Assembly (NCBI RefSeq): GCF_900188115.1 | Contig: NZ_FZNW01000008.1 | Coordinates: 162,809-226,808 of the forward strand | Direction: 5' to 3' | Length of the DNA: 64,000 nucleotides | Source: Haloechinothrix alba | GTDB lineage: Bacteria > Actinomycetota > Actinomycetes > Mycobacteriales > Pseudonocardiaceae | Shown: positions 33,464 to 42,142 of the stretch, in pieces | Position numbering within the stretch: position 1 is the stretch's first letter | How the letters are laid out: each line of letters starts with the position of its first letter | Made by a program: the position numbers and the translations under genes | The notes under the pieces: generated by a model | The model's input: only the letters and a program-made list of their open reading frames with translations | Databases searched by the model: none | Told to the model about the DNA's origin: nothing

Positions 33464-34417
33464 CTACGGCGTGCCGTCCGCGTACCGCTCCCCCAGCCAC
33501 GCCGCGCCCGAGTCGCCACCGGTGAGCACCGTCGCGCATCGTCTGCCGGGCAGCTCGTGCGTGGCGAGCGCTGCTATCCCGGCCGCTCCCGCGGGCTCGA
33601 GCAGCACACCGAGGGTCTCGGCTGCGAGCCGCTGCGCGGACCGTAACGCCGCATCGTCGACGAGCACGATGTCGTCCACGAGCGCGCGCACACGCTCGAC
33701 GGACTCCGGGATGGGCGCAGGGTTGCACAGCGTGGTGGCGACGGTGTCCGTTGCGCCGTCGGTGGTGACCCGGCCGGTTCGCCACGCGTGTGCCATCGCC
33801 GGTGACCCTGCCGCGCATACCCCGATCACGTGGACGCCCGGCAGGTGGGTCTTCAGCCACATCCCGACTCCGGAGATCAGTGCACCGTCGCCGACGGGCA
33901 CCACGACGGAGTCGAACGCGGCGGCTGTACCCAGCTCGAGCCCGATCGTTCCCGCTCCTTCCGCGATACGGGGGTGCTCACCGTCCCGCACGAGGGATCG
34001 CTCGGGGCTCTCCGCGGCGTACGTGGCCGCGGCCCGGCTCGAGTCGCCGTCCACGACCGTCACGTCGGCACCCAGCCCGCGCATCCTGGCCACCTTCACC
34101 GGATCCACCCGACGCCCCACGAAGATCGAGACGGGTACCCCGAACGCGCGACCTGCGTAGGCCATCGCCTGGCCGAAGTTGCCCGCGGACGCGCACACCA
34201 CCGTGTGCGCTCCCTCCCACTCGCGCATCAGCGTCCACGCGCCGCGTCCCTTGAAGCTGTGCAGGGGGTTCGCGGTCTCGAGTTTCACGAGCACCTGCCG
34301 TCCCAGCGCCTCGCACAGCTGCTCGTCGACGAACTGTGGGCTGTCGCGCAGCACCGGGTCGAGCGTCCGGGCCGCGTGTTCGATGTGCTCCGGAGCCAGG
34401 TCCAGGTCGGCGATCAT
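33464..34417 (-). CDS. Threonine/serine dehydratase-like PLP enzyme (fold type II)
   Basis: 317 residues. The PLP lysine is in NPLHSFKGRGAW, the phosphate cradle is VCASAGNFGQAMAYAGRAFG, and the C-terminal segment CATVLTGGDSG binds the cofactor ring. The chain lacks the ACT regulatory domain of biosynthetic IlvA, so it is a catabolic or specialised dehydratase or racemase. It is divergent from the ATP-grasp operon with about 125 bases between the ATG and the micro-ORF. The exact substrate is unknown. Confidence 0.88.
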   Translation of the reverse strand: MIADLDLAPEHIEHAARTLDPVLRDSPQFVDEQLCEALGRQVLVKLETANPLHSFKGRGAWTLMREWEGAHTVVCASAGNFGQAMAYAGRAFGVPVSIFVGRRVDPVKVARMRGLGADVTVVDGDSSRAAATYAAESPERSLVRDGEHPRIAEGAGTIGLELGTAAAFDSVVVPVGDGALISGVGMWLKTHLPGVHVIGVCAAGSPAMAHAWRTGRVTTDGATDTVATTLCNPAPIPESVERVRALVDDIVLVDDAALRSAQRLAAETLGVLLEPAGAAGIAALATHELPGRRCATVLTGGDSGAAWLGERYADGTP

Positions 34418-34542
34418 GCGTGCACACTAGAGCATCCGGAGTGATCGGGCACGTGATTGTCCCGAACCCCGGACCGGACGTACCGGTTGACACGATCAGG
34501 TCACGGTCACCGCAGGTCAGCTCTGTGCCAGAATGCCACCGA

Positions 34543-34632
34543 ATGAACATGATTCTCACGTTCTTTACCGCTGGGGGTTGTGGACGACGGCAGTACCGGT
34601 GGGTCCGGTGCGGGGCGAGACGGAGTGGGTGA
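34543..34632 (+). CDS. 29-codon micro-ORF coupled to the ATP-grasp gene (possible leader peptide)
   Basis: ATG at 34543, stop TGA at 34630-34632. The stop overlaps the GTG (34629) of the ATP-grasp gene as GTGA. It begins MNMILTFFTAGG and continues with an arginine-rich second half (CGRRQYRWVRCGARRSG) holding six Arg codons, including AGA and CGA, which are rare in such G+C-rich genomes. There is no ribosome site in front, so it may be leaderless or it may be chance. The exact stop/start overlap favours a coupled leader peptide. It carries no acidic or core-peptide repeats, so it is not a graspetide precursor. Confidence 0.45.
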   Translation: MNMILTFFTAGGCGRRQYRWVRCGARRSG

Positions 34633-35984
34633 GTGACTTGGCAACGTTGCTGATGATCGAGAGCTGGATGCGGTCCACCGGCCACAGCCTGCCCGGCGTC
34701 ATCAAACGTCTGGGACATCGCTACGTCCTGCTCACAAGGGATCCCGACCTGTACCCGGCCTGCCCGGACGGGCAGACGCACCCCGTCGTCGCCGAGGCGG
34801 ACGAGATCGTGCGGGTGGACACCAACGACACGGCACGCCTGGTCGATGCCTCCCGCGCTGTGGCTACCCGCGACAGGATCGACGGCGTACTCACCACATG
34901 TGATTACTACCTCGAAGCGGTGGCCGAGGTCGCCGACGCTCTCGGGTTGGCCGGACCGTCCGGTGAGGTCATGCGCGTGGCGACCCGTAAACACCTCGTC
35001 CGCAAGGCCCTCCAGGATGCCGGGTTGGCCAACCCGGCCTTCGCAGTCACCCGGACCTGGGAGGACTGCCTCGCCGCGGCCGCGGAGATCGGGTACCCGC
35101 TCGTCGCCAAGCCGACCGACCTCAACGCGGGGACCGCCGTACGCCGGATCGACGACGACGCGAGCCTCAAGGACGCGTTCTGGGAGATCACCGGCACCGA
35201 GCGCAACACACGGGACCAGCCGCTCGAACGCGCAGTGCTGCTCGAGCAGCTGATCGACGGGCAGGAGCTCAGCGTCGAGGCAGCCACCTGTCACGGCGAG
35301 ACCACGATCATCGGGATCACCGACAAGACTGTCACCGGCGCGCCGGCGTTCGTGGAGTCGGGCCACATGTTCCCCGCCCTTTTGGACCGGGAGGAGGCCA
35401 GGGACGTCGAGGCCTACGTGCGCGCCGCTCTCGACGCGATCGGGTACACGCACGGGTTGACACACACCGAGGTGCGGCTGACCCCGAACGGGCCTCGTAT
35501 CGTCGAGATCAACCCCAGGCAGGCGGGCGGGTACATCTTCGACCTCGTTCACCGCGTCACCGGAACCCACCCGCTCGAGCTACTCGTCGAGCTCAGTCTC
35601 GGCAGGAACCCGCAGGTCGGCACCGCCTCGGCACCGACCCTGACCGCCGAGGCCCCTTCGGGAAGCGCCGCTGTCTTCTTCGTCATGTCGCCCGTCGAGG
35701 GCACCCTCCAGGAAGTGCACGGCACGGCACACCTCGATGCCGATCCCGCGGTGGTGCGGTGGTCCGTTCCCACGCCCGCCGCGATCCGCCGCCCGCGTAG
35801 CAACGACGCCTACCTCGGCCACGTCCTTGTGGTCGATCCGGCGGGGCGCGCGGCACGGGAGCGCGCCGAGACCGCGGTCGGCGGGCTCGCGCTGCGGCTG
35901 ACCGACGGCAGGACCGTGGCACCGGTCGGTGTGCCGAGCGGGCTCGTGGCAGGCACGCCACGTCCTACCATGGAGGCAGGGTGA
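34629..35984 (+). CDS. ATP-grasp ligase (carboxylate-amine ligase type), substrate unknown
   Basis: 451 residues. ATP-grasp signatures: YPLVAKPTDLNAGTAVRRID (nucleotide lysine), AVLLEQLIDGQELSVEA and RIVEINPRQAGGYIFDLVHR (metal-binding Glu/Asn). The C-terminal region resembles the carnosine-synthase/L-amino-acid-ligase relatives rather than biotin carboxylase. GTG at 34629 is chosen because it overlaps the micro-ORF stop; CGGAG is three bases upstream. It is followed after seven bases by an isoaspartyl-methyltransferase-like gene. Such enzymes join a carboxylate to an amine with ATP hydrolysis. The product here is unknown; a peptide or amino-acid conjugate is inferred. Confidence 0.83.
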   Translation: MSDLATLLMIESWMRSTGHSLPGVIKRLGHRYVLLTRDPDLYPACPDGQTHPVVAEADEIVRVDTNDTARLVDASRAVATRDRIDGVLTTCDYYLEAVAEVADALGLAGPSGEVMRVATRKHLVRKALQDAGLANPAFAVTRTWEDCLAAAAEIGYPLVAKPTDLNAGTAVRRIDDDASLKDAFWEITGTERNTRDQPLERAVLLEQLIDGQELSVEAATCHGETTIIGITDKTVTGAPAFVESGHMFPALLDREEARDVEAYVRAALDAIGYTHGLTHTEVRLTPNGPRIVEINPRQAGGYIFDLVHRVTGTHPLELLVELSLGRNPQVGTASAPTLTAEAPSGSAAVFFVMSPVEGTLQEVHGTAHLDADPAVVRWSVPTPAAIRRPRSNDAYLGHVLVVDPAGRAARERAETAVGGLALRLTDGRTVAPVGVPSGLVAGTPRPTMEAG

Positions 35985-35991
35985 CCTGAGC

Positions 35992-36624
35992 ATGACTGGA
36001 GTGTCGTCGGCGGAGGATCTCGCCCGCGCGGTCCGCGCGAAGGGAGTGCGGGACGAGCGGGTACTCGACGCGTTGCGCCGCCTGCCGCGCGCCGCGTTCG
36101 TACCGGCCGAACGAGCCGGCTCGGCCTACGTCGACGAACCCGTCCCCATCACCCACGACCAAACCTCGACGCAGCCGTGGTTGTCAGCCAGGATGTTCGA
36201 GGCGCTGGAGCTGTCCGGTACCGAGCGCGTGCTCGAGGTGGGCACGGGTAGCGGCTTCGCGACCGCGCTGCTGGCCCAGCTGGCCTCGGAAGTGGTGACG
36301 ATCGACCGGTGGCAGGACATGGTCGAGCGGGCCGAACGCGCGCTCGCGGAGCAGGGGGTGCGCAACGTGACCGCGCTCGTCGGTGACGGCAGTGCCGGGG
36401 CGCCCGATCATGCGCCGTTCGACGCCATCGCCGTCTCCGCGGCGTGCCCGCACGTACCGGCGCCGCTTGCCGAGCAGCTCCGGCCGGGTGGCCGGATCGT
36501 CCTTCCCATTGGCCCCAGTGGCCAGGAGCAGGTCACGCTTCTCGAGCGCAACGACGGCGGCCTGGTCACTCGCGAGACGATCGCCCCAGCCAGGTTCGTA
36601 CGCCTGCAGGGGCGCCACGCCTGA
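35992..36624 (+). CDS. Protein-L-isoaspartate O-methyltransferase-like enzyme
   Basis: 210 residues, SAM-dependent. Seen: FVPAERAGSAYVDEPVPI, the family tag THDQTSTQPWLSARM, SAM loop LEVGTGSGFATALLAQL, and DAIAVSAACPHVPAPLAEQL followed by GGRIVLPIG. The family repairs isoaspartyl residues or esterifies ATP-grasp products. It begins seven bases after the ATP-grasp stop and is its operon partner, so a modification of the ligase product is as plausible as general repair. GGAGG lies 15 bases before the ATG, rather far. Confidence 0.86.
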   Translation: MTGVSSAEDLARAVRAKGVRDERVLDALRRLPRAAFVPAERAGSAYVDEPVPITHDQTSTQPWLSARMFEALELSGTERVLEVGTGSGFATALLAQLASEVVTIDRWQDMVERAERALAEQGVRNVTALVGDGSAGAPDHAPFDAIAVSAACPHVPAPLAEQLRPGGRIVLPIGPSGQEQVTLLERNDGGLVTRETIAPARFVRLQGRHA

Positions 36625-36627
36625 GTC

Positions 36628-38334
36628 TCACTCGAGCAGCCCGCCGCGTGCGAGCTCGACCAGCTCCCGGTAGCTGCCGTTGAACTCGTTCTTGTCCAGC
36701 GGGCTGTCGGTGTACTGCCAGATGGTGTACTCACCCCAGCCCGGGGGGAGCTCACCGGCGTCATCCGCGTAGCGCGCGATCCACAGCGGTACTGTCTCGT
36801 CGAACCCGTGCCGGGTACCCACGCATCGCTTCCACCACTTGGTGTTGGTGTAGAAAACGGGATAGCGACCGGTGCGCTCGTGGTACGTGTCGTGGAAGTC
36901 CTCGATCCAGGACACCATGGCGGACTCGGTCATGCCGAAACAGGTGGGGCCGTACGGGTTGAACTCGATGTCCAGCACACCGGGAAGCGTCTGCCCGTCG
37001 GCGCTCCAAGCCCCGCCGTTGTCGACGAAGAAGTTCGCCTGCGCCGCTCCGCTCGACTCGTTCGGAAGGGCGTAATGGTAAGCGCCTCGGATCATCCCGA
37101 CGTCGCGCGCTCCGGCGTACTGGTGCGCGAAGTCGGAGTTGGTGATGTCGGTGCCTTCGGTGGCCTTGATGTAGGCGAAACGCTTGCCCTCGTCCCACCA
37201 ATGCTGCCAGTCCACCCGGCCCTGCCAGCCACTGACGTCGATGCCGTGCTGCACGACCGAGTCGTCCCCCTTCACCAGCTCGACAACGGTGTCCGCCGCA
37301 TCCGCGAGCTGGTCTGCGATGTCCGGCTGCTCCTCGGTGGTCTCCTCCTCGGTGGTCGCTTCCTCGGCGCCGTCGTCGTCGGCTGTTTCGTCACCGGATG
37401 GCTCTTCGCGCGGGGGTGCCGGCGCGGGCTCACTCTCGTCCCGTCCGGACTCGACAGTGGCGCCGCCGGTATCGGCATTCGCGACGGGCGGGACGGCGCG
37501 CTGGGGCAGCGCCAGTATCCTGGCGTCCTCCGGGCGGGGTTCGGCCTGCCATTCCAGCAGCGGCACCGGAATCTCGAATGCCTCTGTCGTCTCCGCCAAC
37601 CCGTCGACGGGCACCGGCAACTCCCGCTCCGCGAAGGAGCTCCCCTCCGGCAACGGCGCGGGCAGATCATCGGAGGCCGACAGCGGCATTTCGACGGGGC
37701 CGGACGGCGCCGGTCCGGCCTGGGGCGGTGCCGGTTCGGGCTCGGACGGCACCGCTTCGGGTCCGAGCGGGCGCGCGGCCTCCGGAACCGGTGCGGCTTC
37801 CGGCTGCGGCAGTGCCAGTATCCTGGCCTCCTCCGGGCGGGGTTCGGCCTGCCATTCCAGCAGCGGCACCGGAATCTCGAATGCCTCTGTCGTCTCCGCC
37901 AACCCGTCGACGGGCACCGGCAACTCCCGCTCCGCGAAGGAGCTCCCCTCCGGCAACGGCGCGGGCAGATCATCGGCAGCGGCCGCCAGACCCGCGAGCG
38001 GAACCTCGACCTCCTCCGGCGCCGGTGCCTCCGGTTCACGTGCCGGACCCGGCAGTGGCGGCAACGTCACGTCGTCCTCGCGCATCGCACCGGATGACTG
38101 GCGCGCCTGCTCGTATACATGCCGCCAGAACACGCTGTCGTGCCGTCGCGACTCCGCTTCGTCGACCAGGTCGCCGGTTGCCGCGAGTTCGCTAGGCGCC
38201 AGAAGCTCCGCCACATGCGCGGCGTCCGTGCCAGCGCGGCCGGGTAGGACCGATGCGACCAGCGCGATTCCGGCGGCCGCGGCGACGGCGTCACGCCAGA
38301 ACGTGCTCTCCCGCTGCCCGGGGTCTTGGGGCAT
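36628..38334 (-). CDS. Secreted GH25 lysozyme-like hydrolase with a duplicated Pro/Glu-rich segment
   Basis: 568 residues. N-terminal hydrophobic signal/anchor (AVAAAAGIALVASVLPG, residues 14-30), a long low-complexity Pro/Glu region (90-360), and a GH25 catalytic domain from about 370: GIDVSGWQGRVDWQHWWDEG, FAYIKATEGTDITNSDF, and the catalytic DxE in GVLDIEFNPYG. It cleaves peptidoglycan N-acetylmuramic acid-N-acetylglucosamine links. The linker contains a nearly exact repeat of about 56 residues (starting DDLPAPLPEGSSFAEREL). ATG at 38334 has GGAGG nine bases upstream. Four bases separate its stop from the convergent methyltransferase stop. Confidence 0.9.
   Translation of the reverse strand: MPQDPGQRESTFWRDAVAAAAGIALVASVLPGRAGTDAAHVAELLAPSELAATGDLVDEAESRRHDSVFWRHVYEQARQSSGAMREDDVTLPPLPGPAREPEAPAPEEVEVPLAGLAAAADDLPAPLPEGSSFAERELPVPVDGLAETTEAFEIPVPLLEWQAEPRPEEARILALPQPEAAPVPEAARPLGPEAVPSEPEPAPPQAGPAPSGPVEMPLSASDDLPAPLPEGSSFAERELPVPVDGLAETTEAFEIPVPLLEWQAEPRPEDARILALPQRAVPPVANADTGGATVESGRDESEPAPAPPREEPSGDETADDDGAEEATTEEETTEEQPDIADQLADAADTVVELVKGDDSVVQHGIDVSGWQGRVDWQHWWDEGKRFAYIKATEGTDITNSDFAHQYAGARDVGMIRGAYHYALPNESSGAAQANFFVDNGGAWSADGQTLPGVLDIEFNPYGPTCFGMTESAMVSWIEDFHDTYHERTGRYPVFYTNTKWWKRCVGTRHGFDETVPLWIARYADDAGELPPGWGEYTIWQYTDSPLDKNEFNGSYRELVELARGGLLE
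37505..37673. repeat. Internal direct repeat, copy 1
   Basis: 169 bases that recur at 37808-37976 with only two mismatches, 303 bases apart, so the reading frame is kept. It encodes the DDLPAPLPEGSSFAEREL ... ARILALPQ segment of the lysozyme linker. The near identity, including third positions, shows a recent duplication. Confidence 0.9.
37808..37976. repeat. Internal direct repeat, copy 2
   Basis: Second copy of the 169-base repeat, with G-for-C and C-for-T differences at two positions only. Copy number may vary between strains and can be misassembled by short reads. Confidence 0.9.
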
Positions 38335-38625
38335 CGAACTGGTCCTCCACGGTGCCACCCGGACCGGTCATGCCTCGCAGGCAGCGATTGAGGTGCTGTT
38401 TTCACGGTCAGTGAAGCATTGTTACCCACCTCGTGCGCTTTGTCACTAGTTCGCGTGAAATACCGTTCGCCAGACTGCGCACCGCATGAGGTAGAAATCT
38501 CCGGTGAAGCCCGGTTTCAGCGTCATGCGCGCGGTGCGGCAGCCCTCCTGCCTTTGCACGGTTGAAACCTCTGTTACCTGGTCTTTTGCGCACACAGGGA
38601 CATAGTGCGTGCCTGCCGGCAATGG

Positions 38626-39441
38626 CTATCGCTCCACCCCCTGCCGTTCCGAGAGCCACGTCCCCCCTTCGAGTACTGTCTTCAAACCCGAAAGGATCAT
38701 GACCCATCCACCGCTGACGCTTTCCAGCATCTTGCTGTCCGGGCTGTCGAAACCGTCGTGGGTGATCGTCAGCTTGACGCCCAGCTCGGGCACCTCGGCC
38801 GGCTCGATGTCGAACGTGACCCTGGACCGCTCCTTGCGCGCCTCTTCGAACTCCTCGTCGGAGTCGAACAGCTCACGATGCATCGGCTGGAGCGTGTGCC
38901 AGGTGTAGGACAGCCGCTTGCCGGGCTCGGCCTCGAGCACCCGCTGATCGAGATCCTCGAACTCACCGTCCGGCTGTGACTTCCACAGCACGGGCGAGCC
39001 CACCTGCCAGTCCGACTGTGGACCCGTGTTGCCCATGTAGACCTTGATGAACTCGGGGTCGGTCAGCGCCTGGTACAGCTCCTCGGCGGTGGCCTGGATA
39101 TAGGTCACGTAGACGAACTCGGGTTTGCTCATGACAGTTCCTTCCAGGGAGTGCTTGAGGTGGGCCAGCGCGACCATGTGTCCACGCTCGTACTGCCTGA
39201 TCCACCGTTCCGCGATCTGGTGAATGGGCACCGGGTTGAGGTAGTGCAGCTTCTGCCTGCCCTGCCACACCGTGGTCACGAGGCCGGCTGCCTCCAGCAC
39301 TGCCAGGTGCTTGCTCACCGACTGCCGGGCCATATCCAGCCCCGCGCACAGCTCCCGCAAGCTCTGACCGTTGCGAGCGTTCAGGCTGTCGAGCAGCCGC
39401 CGGCGGCTGCCGTCGGCCAGCGCCTTGAACACCTCGTCCAT
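38626..39441 (-). CDS. ArsR HTH fused to an AHSA1/SRPBCC domain
   Basis: 271 residues. Residues 1-100 are an ArsR winged helix: MDEVFKALADGSRRRLLDSL, then LCAGLDMARQSVSKHLAVLE and RQKLHYLNPVPIHQIAERWI. From MSKPEFVYVTYIQATAEELY (residue 104) to the end is a SRPBCC/AHSA1 lipid-pocket fold, with the PEFIKVYMGN and GSPVLWKS strands. In most relatives these are two overlapping genes; here no stop intervenes (HSLEGTVMSKPEF). The internal ATG at 39132 still has GGAAGGAA in front, so the SRPBCC part may also be made alone. A consensus promoter overlapped by a GGCTGCATG repeat stands upstream, so it probably represses itself. Confidence 0.9.
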   Translation of the reverse strand: MDEVFKALADGSRRRLLDSLNARNGQSLRELCAGLDMARQSVSKHLAVLEAAGLVTTVWQGRQKLHYLNPVPIHQIAERWIRQYERGHMVALAHLKHSLEGTVMSKPEFVYVTYIQATAEELYQALTDPEFIKVYMGNTGPQSDWQVGSPVLWKSQPDGEFEDLDQRVLEAEPGKRLSYTWHTLQPMHRELFDSDEEFEEARKERSRVTFDIEPAEVPELGVKLTITHDGFDSPDSKMLESVSGGWVMILSGLKTVLEGGTWLSERQGVER

Positions 39442-39452
39442 GAACCTCACCC

Positions 39453-39509
39453 AGTCATGCAACCGTTTGGCTGCATGACTATTTACGCAGCCAGGCGGCT
39501 GCATGTCAA
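39453..39509 (-). promoter_or_regulatory. Consensus promoter with overlapping ArsR operators
   Basis: Minus strand: -35 TTGACA (39509-39504), 18-base spacer, -10 TAAATA (39485-39480). The spacer and start region hold a GGCTGCATG element (39497-39505), its inverse near 39486, and perfect arms AGTCATGCA (39453-39461) and TGCATGACT (39472-39480). The match to sigma-70 consensus is unusually good for this genome, and the arms sit where a repressor would block it. Confidence 0.7.
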
Positions 39510-39583
39510 GTGGTTGTCCGGCACCGGCACTCCCGTCGACTACCGCGCCCACGGCACGTAACGGCGACAGCTACCCATCCCGC

Positions 39584-39937
39584 CTACAGTTCGCCCGCTT
39601 CGCGTTCGACACCCGCACTGATCCGATCCAGATCCTCGCCGAGCTCGTCGAACGCGCCGAACACGACGCTCATACCCCAGATGCCGAGAGCGATCGCGCA
39701 ACCGCCGAGCAGCCCGCCGATCACCGACATCGTCTTGTTCGTCGCCACCCCGCGGCGTGCTCGGCCCCACCCGAGGAAGCCGAACAGCACCGCGAGCACC
39801 CCGAGCGTGAAGCCGATGAACCCGGTCAGCGGGACCAGCCCGAACACAAGGCCCACGAACGCCAGAACGAGCGCGGTAATGCCGAAACCGTTGCGGGGCT
39901 CACGCGTCCGCGAGGGAGTATCCTGCTCCTGAGTCAT
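39584..39937 (-). CDS. Two-TM small membrane protein (DUF4190-like)
   Basis: 117 residues: a short polar start, membrane helix FGITALVLAFVGLVFGLVPL, a second hydrophobic stretch GFIGFTLGVLAVLFGFLGWG, a third one around MSVIGGLLGGCAIALGIWGM, and an acidic tail. ATG at 39937 is chosen because AAAGGA is six bases upstream, while the ATG two codons earlier touches it. Function unknown; commonly near stress and envelope genes. Confidence 0.75.
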   Translation of the reverse strand: MTQEQDTPSRTREPRNGFGITALVLAFVGLVFGLVPLTGFIGFTLGVLAVLFGFLGWGRARRGVATNKTMSVIGGLLGGCAIALGIWGMSVVFGAFDELGEDLDRISAGVEREAGEL

Positions 39938-40054
39938 GATCATTCCTTTCTCGACAAGTACCCGGCGAAGCCCGTACCGACGGTTCAGCCGGGGAAGTAC
40001 ACGAAGCTGGGTGAGCGGCACGCCACTGGTTCCAGTGGTTTGCCTGCGCGCAGC

Positions 40055-40663
40055 TCACGCGAGTGAGTAGAAGGCACGCGTGTCGCCGAACTCGAAGGTC
40101 TCCTGGATCCGGATGGTCCCGCCGTCCAGTTGATCGGCAGGCACTGAGATGCACACGTTCCCGCTCACGTCACCGCCCGGGTACGTTTCCCCGGTGTCGT
40201 CGAGCGGATCAGGAACCACCCCGCAGTAGTCGTCCATCGACTCGCCACCGAAGGTGTTGCCGGCCGAGCCGACGACGGCCCAGCTGAAGTCGAGCCAGGC
40301 CGTGCCGGACTCCTCACCGTGGTAGCTGGCATCCACGCTGAACATGACGAACTGCCGCCCGTCCGCAGGTGCTTCGTTGAACTCGTTGGCAGCCAGAACC
40401 TCGTCGGTAGCGTCCGGGTTCACATCGGTGACCGCGAGCGACCACTCCCCCATCTCGATCCTCGTGCCGATCTCCAGTGGATTGGCGCGGGTGCCGTACT
40501 CGCTCTCATCTTCCTGAGCCTCACTGTCACCGTTCTCGCTACCGTTCTCGACGGTCTCGTCGTCGATCACGTCGGCCCCGGATCCCGATGCGGGACCCGT
40601 CTGGCAGCCGGCAAGCATGAACATGACCGCTGCGCCTGCGAACAACGCGGTCGTGCGTTTCAT
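40055..40663 (-). CDS. DUF4352-type lipoprotein
   Basis: 202 residues with signal peptide and lipobox FMLAGC (cleavage at about residue 20), an acidic linker, and an immunoglobulin-like DUF4352 domain: EIGTRIEMGEWSLAVTDVNP, ADGRQFVMFSVDASY, DDYCGVVPDPL and GNVCISVPADQLDGGTIRI. The cysteines of the last two segments may form a disulfide. AAGGAG lies eight bases before the ATG. It is divergent from the histidine kinase gene, making it a candidate target of that two-component system. Confidence 0.84.
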   Translation of the reverse strand: MKRTTALFAGAAVMFMLAGCQTGPASGSGADVIDDETVENGSENGDSEAQEDESEYGTRANPLEIGTRIEMGEWSLAVTDVNPDATDEVLAANEFNEAPADGRQFVMFSVDASYHGEESGTAWLDFSWAVVGSAGNTFGGESMDDYCGVVPDPLDDTGETYPGGDVSGNVCISVPADQLDGGTIRIQETFEFGDTRAFYSLA

Positions 40664-40848
40664 AGCTGATGCTCCTTCGCGAATGTCGTCGGACGTTCCG
40701 GATAGCCAGAAGCAAACCGCACAGCGCCTGCGCGCCGCGTCGACCGCAGGCATGGAGACAGCTACGACCAAAGTCGTCCCCCCCTGCCGGGAATGTCAGC
40801 CCTTCCTCGGATGCGGAGTTGTCGCACTTCGGTCGTAGGCTGCGCGGT

Positions 40849-42117
40849 ATGACCGCAGCTACCCGGGACACCATTGCGCCCTCCGCCGGGCGAGCCCGGG
40901 CGCGCCGCGTCAAGGACGGGGTCGTCACCACGCTCGTCATCGCAGCCAGCGTGTTCAGCAGTTTCTTCGTACTCGGAGCGCAGGTGTTCGCCGAGGTGCC
41001 CGACGACCTACCGCCCGCCTGGCTGGCGACAACCAGCTTTCTCACGGCCGTCGGTGCCGCCATCGCGCTGCGATGGCGGCACCGCCACCCGGCACTCGTG
41101 ACCGGTATCGCGATCGTGCCGCCGTTGCTACTCATCGCCGAGGCGCTGGCGGCGCTCATCGCGCTCGCCGCCCTGGCGGCCAGCCGCCGGGACCACGTTT
41201 TGTGGGCTGGTACGACCTTCGTCTTCGTGGCGACGATCCTCGCGGTCGAACGGGACGCGAACAGGCATCCGGAAATCTCGGTGATGCAGATGTTCGCCGG
41301 GGCGGAAACAACGGCCGAGCGCGTCGACGTGCCGCTGTTCGCGGTCATCCTGACCGCCGCGGTGCTGACGTCGGTTCCGGTGGCTATCGGCCTGTGGCGG
41401 AGTACGCGCAGGGATCTGAGCCGCCGCGACGTCAAGGAACAGCAACTGCGAGCCGAGGTCGCCAGACAGGAGGAACGCTCCCGGATCGCCCACGAGATGC
41501 ACGACGTCCTCGGCCACCGGCTGTCCATCCTGTCGCTGCAAGCCGGCGCACTCGAAGTCAGCGGGGCGGACGCGGGTTCGCGAACCGCCGAGGCTGCACG
41601 CTCGGTGCGTAGCACGGCCAAGGACGCGCTCGACGATCTGCGACACGTGATCGGGGTGCTGAAGGAAGGGCAGCTACCGACGGGTGAAGCCGGTCCGGCC
41701 GAGCCCGAGCGACCGCAGCCCACGCTGGCCGACATCCCCGAGGTGATCGCGTCGTCTCGGCAGGCTGGTCAGCCGGTCAACACGACGATCCTGATCGACG
41801 ATTCCTCCGCAGCGCCCAGCGCGCTCGGCGCGGCCGCCTACCGCATCACCCGGGAAGCTCTGACGAACGTCGTCCGGCACGCACCGGGCGCCACCACGGA
41901 GGTGACCGTGCGGGGTGGACCAGGAGCCGGGCTCAGCGTCGAGGTTGTCAACACGCTACCGGACGGCCCGCCGACGGAGGCATCGACGGGCAATGGCACC
42001 GGCTTGCCCGGCGTCCGCGAGCGGGTCTCGCTACTCGGTGGCACGGTCAGCGCGGGCGCCACCGAGGAAGGGACCTTCGCGCTCAGTGCTTGGTTACCGT
42101 GGCCGCGACCATCGTGA
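40849..42117 (+). CDS. NarL-type sensor histidine kinase
   Basis: 422 residues. N-terminal membrane part with five hydrophobic helices (for instance GVVTTLVIAASVFSSFFVLG), a linker, then the HisKA_3 box RSRIAHEMHDVLGHRLSILS with the phosphorylated histidine (HEMHD), and an HATPase domain ending GLPGVRERVSLLGGTVSAG. ATG at 40849 lies seven bases after a TAGGCT -10-like hexamer and has no ribosome site, so a leaderless message is likely. The partner regulator follows after 25 bases. The signal is unknown; the divergent lipoprotein may belong to it. Confidence 0.9.
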   Translation: MTAATRDTIAPSAGRARARRVKDGVVTTLVIAASVFSSFFVLGAQVFAEVPDDLPPAWLATTSFLTAVGAAIALRWRHRHPALVTGIAIVPPLLLIAEALAALIALAALAASRRDHVLWAGTTFVFVATILAVERDANRHPEISVMQMFAGAETTAERVDVPLFAVILTAAVLTSVPVAIGLWRSTRRDLSRRDVKEQQLRAEVARQEERSRIAHEMHDVLGHRLSILSLQAGALEVSGADAGSRTAEAARSVRSTAKDALDDLRHVIGVLKEGQLPTGEAGPAEPERPQPTLADIPEVIASSRQAGQPVNTTILIDDSSAAPSALGAAAYRITREALTNVVRHAPGATTEVTVRGGPGAGLSVEVVNTLPDGPPTEASTGNGTGLPGVRERVSLLGGTVSAGATEEGTFALSAWLPWPRPS

Positions 42118-42142
42118 TCACTCCCGCACTTACCATGGCGAG

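Noticed and set aside
34543..34632. Micro-ORF as a graspetide (ATP-grasp RiPP) precursor
   Set aside because: The peptide has no Asp/Glu acceptors or repeated core motif, and the ligase is of the small-molecule type.
33978..35570. A 530-codon minus-strand frame opposite the ATP-grasp gene
   Set aside because: Shadow of two real genes; the ATP-grasp motifs are on the plus strand.
38335..38625. A c-di-AMP (ydaO-type) riboswitch before the GH25 gene
   Set aside because: I looked for the conserved helical core seen before actinobacterial wall hydrolases and did not find it; this is a visual check only.
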